From Azophilus sp965116165 (lineage in GTDB: Bacteria; Pseudomonadota; Gammaproteobacteria; Pseudomonadales; Azotimanducaceae), in NCBI GenBank assembly GCA_965116165.1, contig OZ220484.1, positions 1,426,001-1,490,000 on the forward strand: a stretch of 64,000 nucleotides of DNA. The letters run 5' to 3'. The notes below the pieces were generated by a model. It did not search any database. It had not been told where the DNA came from and saw nothing but the letters and a program-made list of their open reading frames with translations. The translations under genes and the position numbers were made by a program. Each line of letters opens with the position of its first letter. Within the stretch, counting starts at the first letter, position 1. Below, piece after piece: positions 17,338-25,245 of this stretch.

Positions 17338-17976
17338 ATGCACAAGCCCAAGGAAACTCTGTCCGTTCGGGCGGGAAAGCACGCCAAGGGGCGGCGCAGG
17401 GCGACACACATACTTGAGCGGGCAACGCAAGTTCTGATGCGGGACGGCTACGGCAAGTTCTCCCTGCGTCGGGTGGCCAGGGCGGCGGAAGTGACCCTTG
17501 GCAACCTGCAATACTATTTTCCAAGCAAAAGCGACCTCGTTGAGGCCATGCTGGTCCATGTCATCACAGGCTATGTCGACGAATTCAACCGGCTGATGGA
17601 CGAAGTCGAGGGCGGGCCGGAAGAGCAGCTCACCGCCGTCCTCTCCCATGTCATTCGGGATTTGAACACGCCGCGCACCACGGTACTGTTTCCAGAGCTT
17701 TGGTCGATGGCCAACCATGAACCGGCGGTGGGTTCCTATGTCGAAGACATGTACGAAACCTATCGCCGCATCGTTGCCGGGCTGATCCCGCGTATCAATC
17801 CCCGCCTGGGGCCGGACCAAATACGCCTGCTGACCATCTTCATAACCTCGTCCATCGAGGGCCATACGCCCTTCGTCGGCAACGGCAAGCGCTGGGAACA
17901 CCTGACGCCGGGCATCGAGGACATTGCCATCCGTACATTTCTCGAACTGATCGCAACGGGTCGGGTACCGGATTAG
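17338..17976 (+). CDS. TetR-family transcriptional regulator
   Basis: This 212-residue protein has an N-terminal helix-turn-helix at about residues 20-65 (ILERATQVLMRDGYGKFSLRRVARAAEVTLGNLQYYFPSKSDLVEAML), a typical TetR DNA-binding domain. The all-helical C-terminal domain should bind a ligand. The start ATG at 17338 follows CGCGAGCGCG without a strong Shine-Dalgarno sequence. It may control the divergent SDR/MauD-like promoters, where two direct repeats occur, or the amine dehydrogenase genes. The ligand is unknown. Confidence 0.85.
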   Translation: MHKPKETLSVRAGKHAKGRRRATHILERATQVLMRDGYGKFSLRRVARAAEVTLGNLQYYFPSKSDLVEAMLVHVITGYVDEFNRLMDEVEGGPEEQLTAVLSHVIRDLNTPRTTVLFPELWSMANHEPAVGSYVEDMYETYRRIVAGLIPRINPRLGPDQIRLLTIFITSSIEGHTPFVGNGKRWEHLTPGIEDIAIRTFLELIATGRVPD

Positions 17977-17987
17977 GGCGGCGCGAT

Positions 17988-18659
17988 CTATTGGGACATG
18001 GGGGATGAGGCATTGAGCGTATTGATGTAGGCGACCACATCCAGGACAGCTTGGTCGTTCGTCAGTACCCCGACGGAAGCGCGCATTTGAATACTCGACA
18101 GATCCCCCCGGGCACCGCGCACCCCGGCTCGATAATTCTGCAACTGACGCACGAGATACCAATCGCTCTGGCCCGCCAAGCGCGGTGCGTTGAACCCCCG
18201 GTTGCCCTGGCCGCTGGCACCATGGCAGGCGGCGCAGCCACGGTACAGGGCCGCGCCCCGCCCGACATCCCCTTCGATGGTGGCCGGCGCCGACTGTTTT
18301 GCGACCGCCTCGACCAATCGCGACGCGGCGGCAATACCGGCGTCGTCAAGCACGGCGGCCATCGGCTGCATTTGGCGACCGGGCAGATTCGGACTACCCG
18401 GCGGAGCGCGCGTGCCGTTCTTGTAGCCGCGCAACTGCCGCTCCACATACCAAACGCCGAGTACCGACAGATTCGGTGCCTCCAGGGCCTTATCGCCCTG
18501 CAATTGCGCACCGTGGCAGGCGGCGCAGGCGGCTAGGCTCGCTGGCCCGACATCACGCGGCTCACCGCCGACCGCGGATGCGAGAAACATCATCGCATTG
18601 CCCAGGGTGGCGAGCCACAGGAATCGGGCGGAAAACTCGCCGGGCGCAAACCGCCTCAT
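17988..18659 (-). CDS. Dihaem cytochrome c (c4-like)
   Basis: This 223-residue periplasmic protein has an N-terminal export signal and two haem sites, C45-A-A-C48-H49 and C142-A-A-C145-H146. They lie in two similar domains, as in cytochrome c4. Conserved PNL...G and PRLAGQSDWYL segments support the family. It probably shuttles electrons to a terminal oxidase and may serve the amine dehydrogenases. Its start codon lies inside a 39-bp segment that is duplicated at the end of the upstream enoyl-CoA hydratase gene. Confidence 0.85.
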   Translation of the reverse strand: MRRFAPGEFSARFLWLATLGNAMMFLASAVGGEPRDVGPASLAACAACHGAQLQGDKALEAPNLSVLGVWYVERQLRGYKNGTRAPPGSPNLPGRQMQPMAAVLDDAGIAAASRLVEAVAKQSAPATIEGDVGRGAALYRGCAACHGASGQGNRGFNAPRLAGQSDWYLVRQLQNYRAGVRGARGDLSSIQMRASVGVLTNDQAVLDVVAYINTLNASSPMSQ

Positions 18660-18749
18660 TCGCCCTTGAAGTTCGGCTTGAGGGAAGGAACACGGGCGAG
18701 GCGATAGTCGTCGCCGGGCGCAAACCGCCTCATTCGCCCTTGAAGTTCG
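18637..18749. repeat. 39-bp direct duplication at the hydratase/cytochrome junction
   Basis: Identical 39-bp segments occupy 18637-18675 and 18711-18749. Each contains the overlapping stop/start ATGA. This implies that the two genes originally overlapped by four bases and were separated by a 74-bp tandem duplication. Confidence 0.8.
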
Positions 18750-19512
18750 CCGGCCGTTTTTGCAGGAAGGCCTGCACGCCCTCCTGAAAGTCCGCGGTCG
18801 ATCCAGCTTCGTTTTGCAGCCTGGCCTCCAGGTCGAGCTGCTGCTCGAATGCGTTGTGCCACGTATTCCAATAGGCCCTGCGAATCAGCGCCAGGGAGCG
18901 CGGGCCATCGGCCAAACGCCGCGCGATATCCATCGCGCCCGCCATCAGTGCCTCTCGGTCATCATACAGGCGGTTCACCAAGCCCCATTCCCGAGCCTTT
19001 TCGGCCGGCAGCTTTTCCGCCAGCATCGACAGTTCCAACGCGCGGCCCCAACCAATCAACCGGGGGAGCATGAAAGTGGAGCCGCCGTCCGGCACCAAGC
19101 CGATGCGCCCGAACGCCTGGAGAAAGTAGGCGTCCCTCTGGGCGCAGACGATATCGCCCATGAGCGCAAAGCTCATTCCCACACCCGCCGCCGGACCGTT
19201 CACCGCGGTTACGATTGGCATCTCCAAGTCGCGCAATCGGAATAGGAGCGGATGATAGGCGGCACGCAGACCCGCCCCCGAGCCGCCGCGCCGCTCTTCC
19301 CGGCCCTCGTCCCGCAGGTTGGCGCCCGTCGAAAATCCTCGTCCCTCTCCGGTCAAAAGAAGGCACCGGGCACCGTTGGCCTTGTTCTCAACGTCGAAGA
19401 GCGCCTCGTTCAAATCCTCGAGCATCTGCGCGCCGATGGCGTTGAGCACCTCGGGATGGTTGAACTTGAGCAAGGCCACCTTGCCGTCGAAATCGAGCGT
19501 AATACGTTCCAT
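18730..19512 (-). CDS. Enoyl-CoA hydratase/isomerase
   Basis: This 260-residue crotonase-fold protein has the oxyanion-hole segments FSTGANLRDEG and GPAAGVGMSFALMGDIV. The C-terminal helix ends in KRPANFKGE, a common tail in acyl-CoA hydratases such as PaaG/PaaF relatives. It probably hydrates a trans-2-enoyl-CoA in fatty acid or aromatic acid breakdown. The exact substrate cannot be told. The downstream cytochrome is on the same strand. Confidence 0.85.
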   Translation of the reverse strand: MERITLDFDGKVALLKFNHPEVLNAIGAQMLEDLNEALFDVENKANGARCLLLTGEGRGFSTGANLRDEGREERRGGSGAGLRAAYHPLLFRLRDLEMPIVTAVNGPAAGVGMSFALMGDIVCAQRDAYFLQAFGRIGLVPDGGSTFMLPRLIGWGRALELSMLAEKLPAEKAREWGLVNRLYDDREALMAGAMDIARRLADGPRSLALIRRAYWNTWHNAFEQQLDLEARLQNEAGSTADFQEGVQAFLQKRPANFKGE

Positions 19513-19528
19513 GAACTGCCTCCGAAAA

Positions 19529-19627
19529 GGAAATTATATCGATGGGTTGACAGAAGTCGGCATGTGATTGTTTTCAGCCGCTATATCCTGAACATATAGC
19601 AGTATGTCAACTTATGTATATAAGTCC
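19529..19627. mobile_element. MITE family B, copy 2
   Basis: The ends GGAAATTATATCGATGGGTTGACA and TGTCAACTTATGTATATAAGTCC are diverged inverted repeats, about 99 bp in all. It lies just upstream of the enoyl-CoA hydratase start. Confidence 0.75.
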
Positions 19628-19910
19628 ATCCGCAAAAGGTCTGTACTGGCTCGGGAGATTTCGGAATCCAGGCCTGCCGGATCAGGCGGCCTCCCCAGGT
19701 TCGACAAAAGGTGTCCGAGCCCACATCGCCAATCAGGGCGTCGCGGTAGTTGGTCAGCACCGTGGTGGCGGCGGTCGAGCACGACGGCGGCCTAGTCCGC
19801 AACCTTAAACGGATCAACGATCCGCCCGCATGTTTTTTTGGGCTTCCAGTGCCGTATCAATTAGACTTTTCGGATTCCGCCGAGCTGGCTTTCCGTCCGC
19901 TCGCCCCATA
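19628..19910. other. Intergenic region with a short dispersed repeat (family D)
   Basis: No gene is recognised here. Positions 19854-19881 carry a 28-bp sequence with core TTTTCGGATTCCGCC. Similar copies occur at 24587-24615 (opposite strand) and 37789-37816. Confidence 0.4.
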
Positions 19911-20864
19911 ATGCATCATAGGCATGCGAATTTGAGATTGATGCCCGTGCCGCAATCGGAACACCCGCAAGACCATTACGAGGCCCGTCTCCGCCGCGCG
20001 TTCCTTCTCATCGCCGGTTTCATGCTGGTTGAAGTTGCCGGCGGTATCCTCGCCAACTCCCTGACACTGCTCGCCGATGCCGGCCACATGTTCCTGGACG
20101 CAACGGCGCTGGGTCTCGCCTGGGGCGCCATGCATCTCTCGCGCCGGGATGCCGGCAGCCGCCATTCCTTCGGCTATGTTCGATTTCAGGTACTTGCGGC
20201 CTTTCTCAACGGCCTGATGTTGGCGGGGCTGGTGGTGTGGATACTGGTGGAAGCCTTGGGGCGCCTGCGCGCACCGCAAACCATGCTGCCGGTTCCCGCG
20301 CTGGTTGTCGCCAGCATCGGCCTCGTGGTTAATCTAATAGCCTACCGTTGGCTGCACGGCGCCGACGACAATGCCAATGTGCGGGCCGCCGCCCTGCATG
20401 TGCTGGGCGACCTACTCGGCAGCGCCGCGGCCATTGTCGCGGCCACCGTTGTTTACTTCACCGGCTGGACGAGGGTGGATCCGATTCTCGCGCTCATCAT
20501 CGTCATCATTCTCGGCCGGGGTGCCTGGCGCGTGTTGGGTGATTCAACGCACATTCTCTTGGAGGGTGTGCCGAAAAGTCTCGATCTGAGCACCATGCGC
20601 AATTCTCTGGCCGCGGTCTCCGGGGTTATCGAGGTGCATCACATCCATGCCTGGTCGCTGACCGCCGAGCACCCGGTGGTGACCCTGCATGTGCGGGTCG
20701 AGAAGGAAGCCGACGTTGTGCGCGTGACACGACAGTTGAAGTCGGTACTGCTTGAAAAATTCGGAGTCAACCACTCCACCATCCAAGTCGAACACGGCCC
20801 CTGTCCGGACGAACCGGCTACCGCGCAAGCCGCGGGCAACATGGGCAAACTGAAGGCCTCGTAG
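19911..20864 (+). CDS. CDF-family cation (zinc) efflux transporter
   Basis: This protein of about 317 residues has six predicted membrane helices and a cytoplasmic C-terminal domain. The paired metal-binding motifs are present: DAGHMFLD in helix 2 and HVLGD in helix 5, both H-x3-D as in zinc-transporting CzcD/ZitB. The C-terminal VHHIHAWSLTAEHPVVTLHV is a standard CDF cytoplasmic segment. It exports Zn2+ (possibly Cd2+/Co2+) in exchange for protons. The start is uncertain: ATG at 19911 gives a short His-containing leader, and ATG at 19941 (MPVPQSE) is equally possible. Confidence 0.88.
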   Translation: MHHRHANLRLMPVPQSEHPQDHYEARLRRAFLLIAGFMLVEVAGGILANSLTLLADAGHMFLDATALGLAWGAMHLSRRDAGSRHSFGYVRFQVLAAFLNGLMLAGLVVWILVEALGRLRAPQTMLPVPALVVASIGLVVNLIAYRWLHGADDNANVRAAALHVLGDLLGSAAAIVAATVVYFTGWTRVDPILALIIVIILGRGAWRVLGDSTHILLEGVPKSLDLSTMRNSLAAVSGVIEVHHIHAWSLTAEHPVVTLHVRVEKEADVVRVTRQLKSVLLEKFGVNHSTIQVEHGPCPDEPATAQAAGNMGKLKAS

Positions 20865-20910
20865 TGCCGTGCGCTTTACGAATCACACAATTTGTCGCGC
20901 ACAAAAAATT

Positions 20911-21011
20911 GGGACTTATATCGATGGGTTGACAGAACCCAACATCTGGTAGTTCCCTGCCGCTAAAACCCCAACATAATAGTTGCATGTCAACCCATGT
21001 ATACAATTCCC
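20911..21011. mobile_element. MITE family B, copy 3 (101 bp)
   Basis: The element runs from GGGACTTATATCGATGGG to CATGTATACAATTCCC. The flanks AAAAAATT (left) and AAAAGATT (right) match at seven of eight bases, consistent with an 8-bp target duplication. Confidence 0.8.
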
Positions 21012-21087
21012 AAAAGATTCTACGTTCGGGCAGTGTTGTTGCCTCGTGTCCGCCACCCGACCCCGGAATGCTCGGGGTGCGTCCCTT

Positions 21088-21456
21088 ATGAAACCGAGAT
21101 ACACGGGCTTCAAACGGATCTGGGCGGCCGGCCAATTCTCCCTGAAGGGGCTGCGGGCGGCCTGGCGCGATGAATCTGCCTTCCGCCAAGAGTGCGCGCT
21201 GGGCCTAGTGCTCCTACCGCTGTCCTTCTGGCTCGGGCAGACCCCGGTGGAAACGGCACTGCTGATCAGTGTCTACGCCATCGTGCTGATTGCGGAATTG
21301 CTCAACACCGCCGTCGAGGCGGTGGTTGACCGGGTCGGCGAGGAATTCCACGACCTTGCCGGGCGCGCGAAAGACATCGCCTCCGCGGCGGTGGCGCTCG
21401 CCCTGCTGCTGCTCGCGGTCGTTTGGACGCTGGTGGCCGCACACCGCTTTTTGTAG
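21088..21456 (+). CDS. dgkA: Diacylglycerol kinase (prokaryotic type)
   Basis: This 122-residue trimeric inner-membrane enzyme phosphorylates diacylglycerol with ATP to recycle it to phosphatidate. It has three membrane helices and the family motif AELLNTAVEAVVDRVGEE, with the catalytic/Mg2+ binding glutamates, preceded by an amphipathic N-terminal helix (FSLKGLRAAWRDESAFRQE). Length and architecture equal those of E. coli DgkA. The start MKPRYTGFKR at 21088 was chosen by family alignment. Confidence 0.95.
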   Translation: MKPRYTGFKRIWAAGQFSLKGLRAAWRDESAFRQECALGLVLLPLSFWLGQTPVETALLISVYAIVLIAELLNTAVEAVVDRVGEEFHDLAGRAKDIASAAVALALLLLAVVWTLVAAHRFL

Positions 21457-21530
21457 GCAGGCTCCAGGTATCGCGCCCGCCATCGTCGGCTCCGCGGGCG
21501 AGTTTCGGTCAATGGCCCGCCACCGACCGT

Positions 21531-22481
21531 TCAGTCGAGCACCCCGTGCTCAATCAGGAACTCACGAATGACCCGGTGAGCCGCCAGGGATTCCTCAACT
21601 GAAAAACCACCATGCCCGCCCTCCTTTATTGTGTGCAGCTTGGCGGGCGACCCGACCCGATCCAGAGCCTGGTGAAGCCGCACCGCATGATTGAACGGGA
21701 CGATATCATCGGCGTCACCGTGGATGGTCAGAATCGGCGGGAGCCCGCTGCGCACATAGCTCAGGGGGGATACCCGCTCGGCCACCGCCCGCCAATCGGC
21801 GCGACCACCCATCCAGGCGACCGCATAGGTTTTGGCGTTGGGGCCCGACACCAAATCGGCGACATCCGTGATGCCGTACCAGTTGACCAGCGCGGCGACG
21901 CGCATCTCCGGCTCATGGGCGTCCGCTTCTCCACCCGCGGGATTCCGCACCGGGCAGCGCCGGTCCAATCCCGCGCTGGCCGGCAACATGCCGGTGGTCA
22001 GCGCGAGATGGCCGCCGGCCGAATGCCCGCTGACGACAATTCGGTCGACATCAAAGCCATAGCTATCCGCGTTGCTCAACACCCAACGCAGCGCACAGCG
22101 TCCATCTTCCACCGCCGCCGGCGCCAAGGCGACGCGCGCAAGCCGATATTCGATGTTGACCACCGCGAATCCCATCTCCAGATACGGCAGCAACCACAGT
22201 ATCGAACCGCCCTTGTCTCCCCAGACCCAGCCACCGCCATGAATATATAGCAGCGTCGGGAGCCGGCCGGACCTGTCGTGCGGGGTGATCACGTCGAGTT
22301 TCGACTCATAACCGTCCGCCGTCAGATAGGTCACATCGGTCATCACCTGATACTGGCTCGCCATCCGAGCGGTCCAGTCCGAGACTTCATCGGCGACCGT
22401 CAAGGTGGCCGCAACAACGCCCAACGATCCCACGCACAGCCGCAACGCACGAACCAGTCGCATATCGGTATCCCCACTCAT
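21531..22481 (-). CDS. Secreted alpha/beta hydrolase (HSL/BD-FAE-like esterase)
   Basis: This 316-residue protein has an N-terminal export signal (about residues 8-30). It has the oxyanion motif HGGGW, the nucleophile elbow GHSAGG, an Asp in HGDADDIVPF and a His in KEGGHGGF, which complete a catalytic triad. It resembles esterases of the hormone-sensitive lipase/feruloyl esterase group. The substrate is unknown; export suggests action on external esters. Confidence 0.82.
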   Translation of the reverse strand: MSGDTDMRLVRALRLCVGSLGVVAATLTVADEVSDWTARMASQYQVMTDVTYLTADGYESKLDVITPHDRSGRLPTLLYIHGGGWVWGDKGGSILWLLPYLEMGFAVVNIEYRLARVALAPAAVEDGRCALRWVLSNADSYGFDVDRIVVSGHSAGGHLALTTGMLPASAGLDRRCPVRNPAGGEADAHEPEMRVAALVNWYGITDVADLVSGPNAKTYAVAWMGGRADWRAVAERVSPLSYVRSGLPPILTIHGDADDIVPFNHAVRLHQALDRVGSPAKLHTIKEGGHGGFSVEESLAAHRVIREFLIEHGVLD

Positions 22482-22780
22482 CAGAAAAGTTCAAAGAACC
22501 CTATCGCGAATTACCCCGATGCCTCAATCCCAAAACCCAAGCGGATGACGGCAAGCCGCACTCGCCACCGCCACGCCAAGTGACTCAATAGCACGATAAT
22601 GCGGGCTCTTGTCCCCGGCCAGCGGGATACCTTCGATAGGTCCATGAGCAAGGCCATTGCATTCGACACCCTCCGGAGAGAGACCAAGACCGATCTTCTG
22701 AAATGGCCATTCGGTACGCGATCGCCCGGGGCGGGATGACCGTCGCCCCGATCAAGCTGCTGCGGCGCCGCACAGACTAA

Positions 22781-22879
22781 GGAAGGTCTGAACAAATCGA
22801 TAAAGCAGCATCAGGCTACTCGTAAGCTATCGATTTTATTAATTCGGATACCGCGCCCACAGGATTAATCAGAGGTTCC
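22781..22879 (-). mobile_element. MITE family A, copy 4 (99 bp, reverse)
   Basis: The element runs from GGAAGGTCTGAACAAATC to GATTAATCAGAGGTTCC. The left flank is CTAA (22777-22780) and the right flank CCAA (22880-22883), one mismatch from a perfect 4-bp duplication. It lies 9 bp beyond the acyl-CoA ligase stop. Confidence 0.85.
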
Positions 22880-22888
22880 CCAAGGATG

Positions 22889-24433
22889 TTAAACCGACGC
22901 TGGGCCGGGATACTCCTCGCGCAATAGGCGCTTGAGTATCTTGCCGCTGGGATTGCGCGGGATTTCATCGGTGAACACCACCGCCTTGGGTTGCTTGAAG
23001 CGGGCGAGCCGCCCCCGGCAATAGTCGAGCACATCGCCCTCGCCCAAACCATCGGCAGACCGAACGACGATAGCCAACGGACTTTCCCCCCATGCCTCGC
23101 TCGGCTGGCCGATGACCGCCGCTTCAACAATATCGGGATGAGTGGCCAACACGGCCTCGATTTCCGCCGGATAAACGTTCTCGCCGCCGGAGATGATCAT
23201 GTCCTTGATGCGGTCTTGAATGGAGACAAAGCCCTCCTCGTCCATAGCCGCAACATCGCCAGTGTGCAGCCAGCCGTCGATGATGGTCTCGGCGGTCGCA
23301 TCCGGCCGATTCCAATATTCACGCATGATGTGGGCGCCCGCGACCAGCACCTCTCCGGATTCCCCCGGCGCACAATCCCGACCCTGTTCGTTCACAACCC
23401 GCACCGACGTGTGGAAAAACGCCTTGCCGGTGGAATCCGGTTTGCGCAGCGCATCCTCGGCATCGATCAGGCAGGCCGGCCCGCAGGACTCGGTCAGGCC
23501 GTAAACCTGCCGAATGCCTATGCCCATATCCATGTACCGCTGCGTCAGCGATACCGGAACCGGGGCCGCACCGGTCATGATCCAGCGCAGGTTGGGATGG
23601 CTGAATGTCTCGACGCCGGGGACTTGCAGCATGAAATTCAGCATGGCCGGCACCATCAGGCCGGTGGTGATTTTCTCCCGCTCCAGTAATTGCCAAGCCA
23701 ACAACGGGTCGAAGCCGCGCATGATCACCGAAGTCGCGCCCTGGTAAACATTCACCGCACAGGGGGTGAGCGCACCCACATGGAACATGGGCAGGGCACC
23801 AAGAAAACGATCATTCTCGCGATAGTGGCAATTCACCGATATGGTGAGAATGGCCCATATCGAGGTATTGTGGGTGTGCACCACGCCCTTCGGGAGGCCA
23901 GTGGTGCCCGAGGTGTACATGATGTAGAGCATATCGTCGTCCCCGGCGCCAATCTCCGGTTCCGTCGTCGCGCCCGTATCCCGGAATGCTCGATAGCTCT
24001 CGGCAAACCAGGCGACCTCCGCCTTGCCCTCAACCTGCAGCCACTGCCGAATGTCCGTCTTTTCGCCGCGGCTGTGCAAATCGGCCACGGTGTCGATGAA
24101 CTCCTCGCCGAAAATAAGCCTTGTGGCGCCAGCATCTTTCAGAATGAACTCCAGTTCATCGGCCACGAGCCGCCAATTGAGCGGTACGACGACCGCGCCA
24201 ATCTTGGCCAGTCCGAAGTAAGCCTCCATAAACTCGGCACTGTTCATCAGCAACAGAGCCACACGCTCTTCCTTCCGCACACCCGCCGCCGCAAAGGCGT
24301 TGGCGATGCGGTTGCCGCGCTCGTTCAATGCGGCGTAGCTCAGCCGCAGGTCGGAGTGGCTATCCACATAGGCTTCCCGGTCCGGGCTGAGAAACGCCCG
24401 CTTGGTCAGAAGCAGGCCCAAATTGTTGCGCAT
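22889..24433 (-). CDS. AMP-forming acyl-CoA synthetase (long-chain fatty acid ligase type)
   Basis: This 514-residue ANL-superfamily enzyme activates a carboxylic acid with ATP to the acyl-AMP and then to the CoA thioester. Motifs in order are YTSGTTGLPKGVVH (A3/P-loop), the acyl-binding region YGLTESCG, GWLHTGDVA (A7) and the catalytic lysine near the C-terminus, NPSGKILKRLL. It is closest in feel to medium/long-chain or cyclohexanecarboxylate/malonate-like ligases. The exact acyl group cannot be assigned. The gene stands alone, with its promoter within 24434-24660. Confidence 0.88.
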   Translation of the reverse strand: MRNNLGLLLTKRAFLSPDREAYVDSHSDLRLSYAALNERGNRIANAFAAAGVRKEERVALLLMNSAEFMEAYFGLAKIGAVVVPLNWRLVADELEFILKDAGATRLIFGEEFIDTVADLHSRGEKTDIRQWLQVEGKAEVAWFAESYRAFRDTGATTEPEIGAGDDDMLYIMYTSGTTGLPKGVVHTHNTSIWAILTISVNCHYRENDRFLGALPMFHVGALTPCAVNVYQGATSVIMRGFDPLLAWQLLEREKITTGLMVPAMLNFMLQVPGVETFSHPNLRWIMTGAAPVPVSLTQRYMDMGIGIRQVYGLTESCGPACLIDAEDALRKPDSTGKAFFHTSVRVVNEQGRDCAPGESGEVLVAGAHIMREYWNRPDATAETIIDGWLHTGDVAAMDEEGFVSIQDRIKDMIISGGENVYPAEIEAVLATHPDIVEAAVIGQPSEAWGESPLAIVVRSADGLGEGDVLDYCRGRLARFKQPKAVVFTDEIPRNPSGKILKRLLREEYPGPASV

Positions 24434-24699
24434 GTTTTCTCCTTGGTCTTGTACCGCCCGCGGTACGGTGGGGCACGGCCACCCGCTACATTACGCATTT
24501 TGCCCGCTCCCCCGCAATTTCGCAGGAACTCGGGTCGTGTCGCAGATTGACATTTGCATGAGCCGAGCAGTGCGCGAGCCCAGCCTGACGGAATCCGAAA
24601 AGTCAATGTCGATACAAGACCGCCAGACAGCCGCAACAGGCACGGATGTCGCCTAGAAACGTTCCGAAACGAAAAGAAACAATTTTTTTGGATTTCTTC
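24434..24699. other. Intergenic region with a hairpin and a family D repeat
   Basis: GTACCGCCCGCGGTAC (24456-24471) is a short palindrome 22 bp upstream of the acyl-CoA ligase start and could be a regulator site. A copy of the 28-bp family D repeat lies at 24587-24615 on the minus strand. An A/T-rich tract (24676-24690) precedes the strong promoter at 24700. Confidence 0.4.
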
Positions 24700-24727
24700 T
24701 TGATACGCGAGCCCAAATTCGTATAAT
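24700..24727 (+). promoter_or_regulatory. Strong sigma70-type promoter with GC-rich discriminator
   Basis: TTGATA (24700-24705), a 16-bp spacer and TATAAT (24722-24727) are followed by GCGCGG. An A/T-rich UP-element-like tract lies upstream. The GC-rich discriminator is typical of stable-RNA promoters. It points into the candidate RNA at about 24734. Confidence 0.7.
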
Positions 24728-24733
24728 GCGCGG

Positions 24734-24861
24734 CCTCGCTCTTGAGTTGGTGCAACCGGTTCGAGATAGAGAAACAGGCGTGGCGCGGTTCTCTCTGCCC
24801 TTCCTCCCATAAGCCGCGAAGACAGCACCCCCCACGGGTCTGTCACCACGCCTCTTTAATT
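24734..24861 (+). ncRNA. Candidate structured small RNA with C-rich loops (RNA-1)
   Basis: The region downstream of a strong promoter folds into a closed stem GGCGTGG (24777-24783) with CCACGCC (24846-24852). Inside it are CGCGG/CCGCG (24784/24814), GACAG/CTGTC (24821/24840) with a C-rich loop, and the single-stranded motif TTCCTCCC (24801-24808). The outer stem is followed by TCTTTAATT. It has no open reading frame of note. RNA-2 at 26233 shares the stem, the TTCCTCCC motif and C-rich loops, so the two look like sibling RNAs that could pair with GGAGG ribosome binding sites. An rRNA-leader remnant is the alternative. Confidence 0.5.
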
Positions 24862-24871
24862 CCGCCGGGCT

Positions 24872-25151
24872 AGTGCTCCATCCAACTGATAATGCCGCAT
24901 CAGCGCGCCCGCAAGCGTCCAGATGCGCGGCTTAAGCCCCGCCGGCGTATCCGGCGATACGTCAAGGAGCGACAACGGAGCCCTCAGCCGGGAGCGCGAG
25001 GGGCATCCCTCGCATGAAATAGATGGGCGCTTGCGGGCGCGCCCCCGCGGGTGGCGGCGGGAGCGCCCCGGGCCGCGTTGCGCCCGCTTGAAGTAGGTCG
25101 CCTACGACTGCGCGGCCGCGCCTTGCCCGGAGCGCTCCCGCCGCCACTGAT
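24872..25151 (+). mobile_element. MITE family C, copy 2 (right end missing)
   Basis: It begins AGTGCTCCATCCAACTGA after CT (CTAG at the junction) and contains the full GC-rich core including GAGGGGCATCCCTCGC. It stops at CCGCCACTGAT, before the terminal repeat seen at 28187. It lies directly after RNA-1. Confidence 0.75.
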
Positions 25152-25225
25152 ACACCACCTAGCCGCCTAGGCCGGCACAACCTAGACAACATCGATTAAA
25201 TCTGTAGAATCCGTTCACCCCTTGT

Positions 25226-25245
25226 ACTGGTCAGATTGATCCAGT
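25226..25245. promoter_or_regulatory. Inverted repeat ACTGG-N10-CCAGT at the MerR gene start
   Basis: ACTGGTCAGATTGATCCAGT lies immediately upstream of the ATG of the MerR-type regulator gene and could be an autoregulatory operator. No consensus is known for this protein. Confidence 0.35.

Noticed and set aside
24700..24871. Orphan rRNA operon leader with a boxA-like TCTTTAATT
   Set aside because: The promoter and discriminator fit, and CTCTTTAA resembles boxA, but no 16S sequence follows and boxB is not evident. The shared architecture with RNA-2, which has its own terminator, makes a small RNA the better reading. It is kept as an alternative in the feature text.
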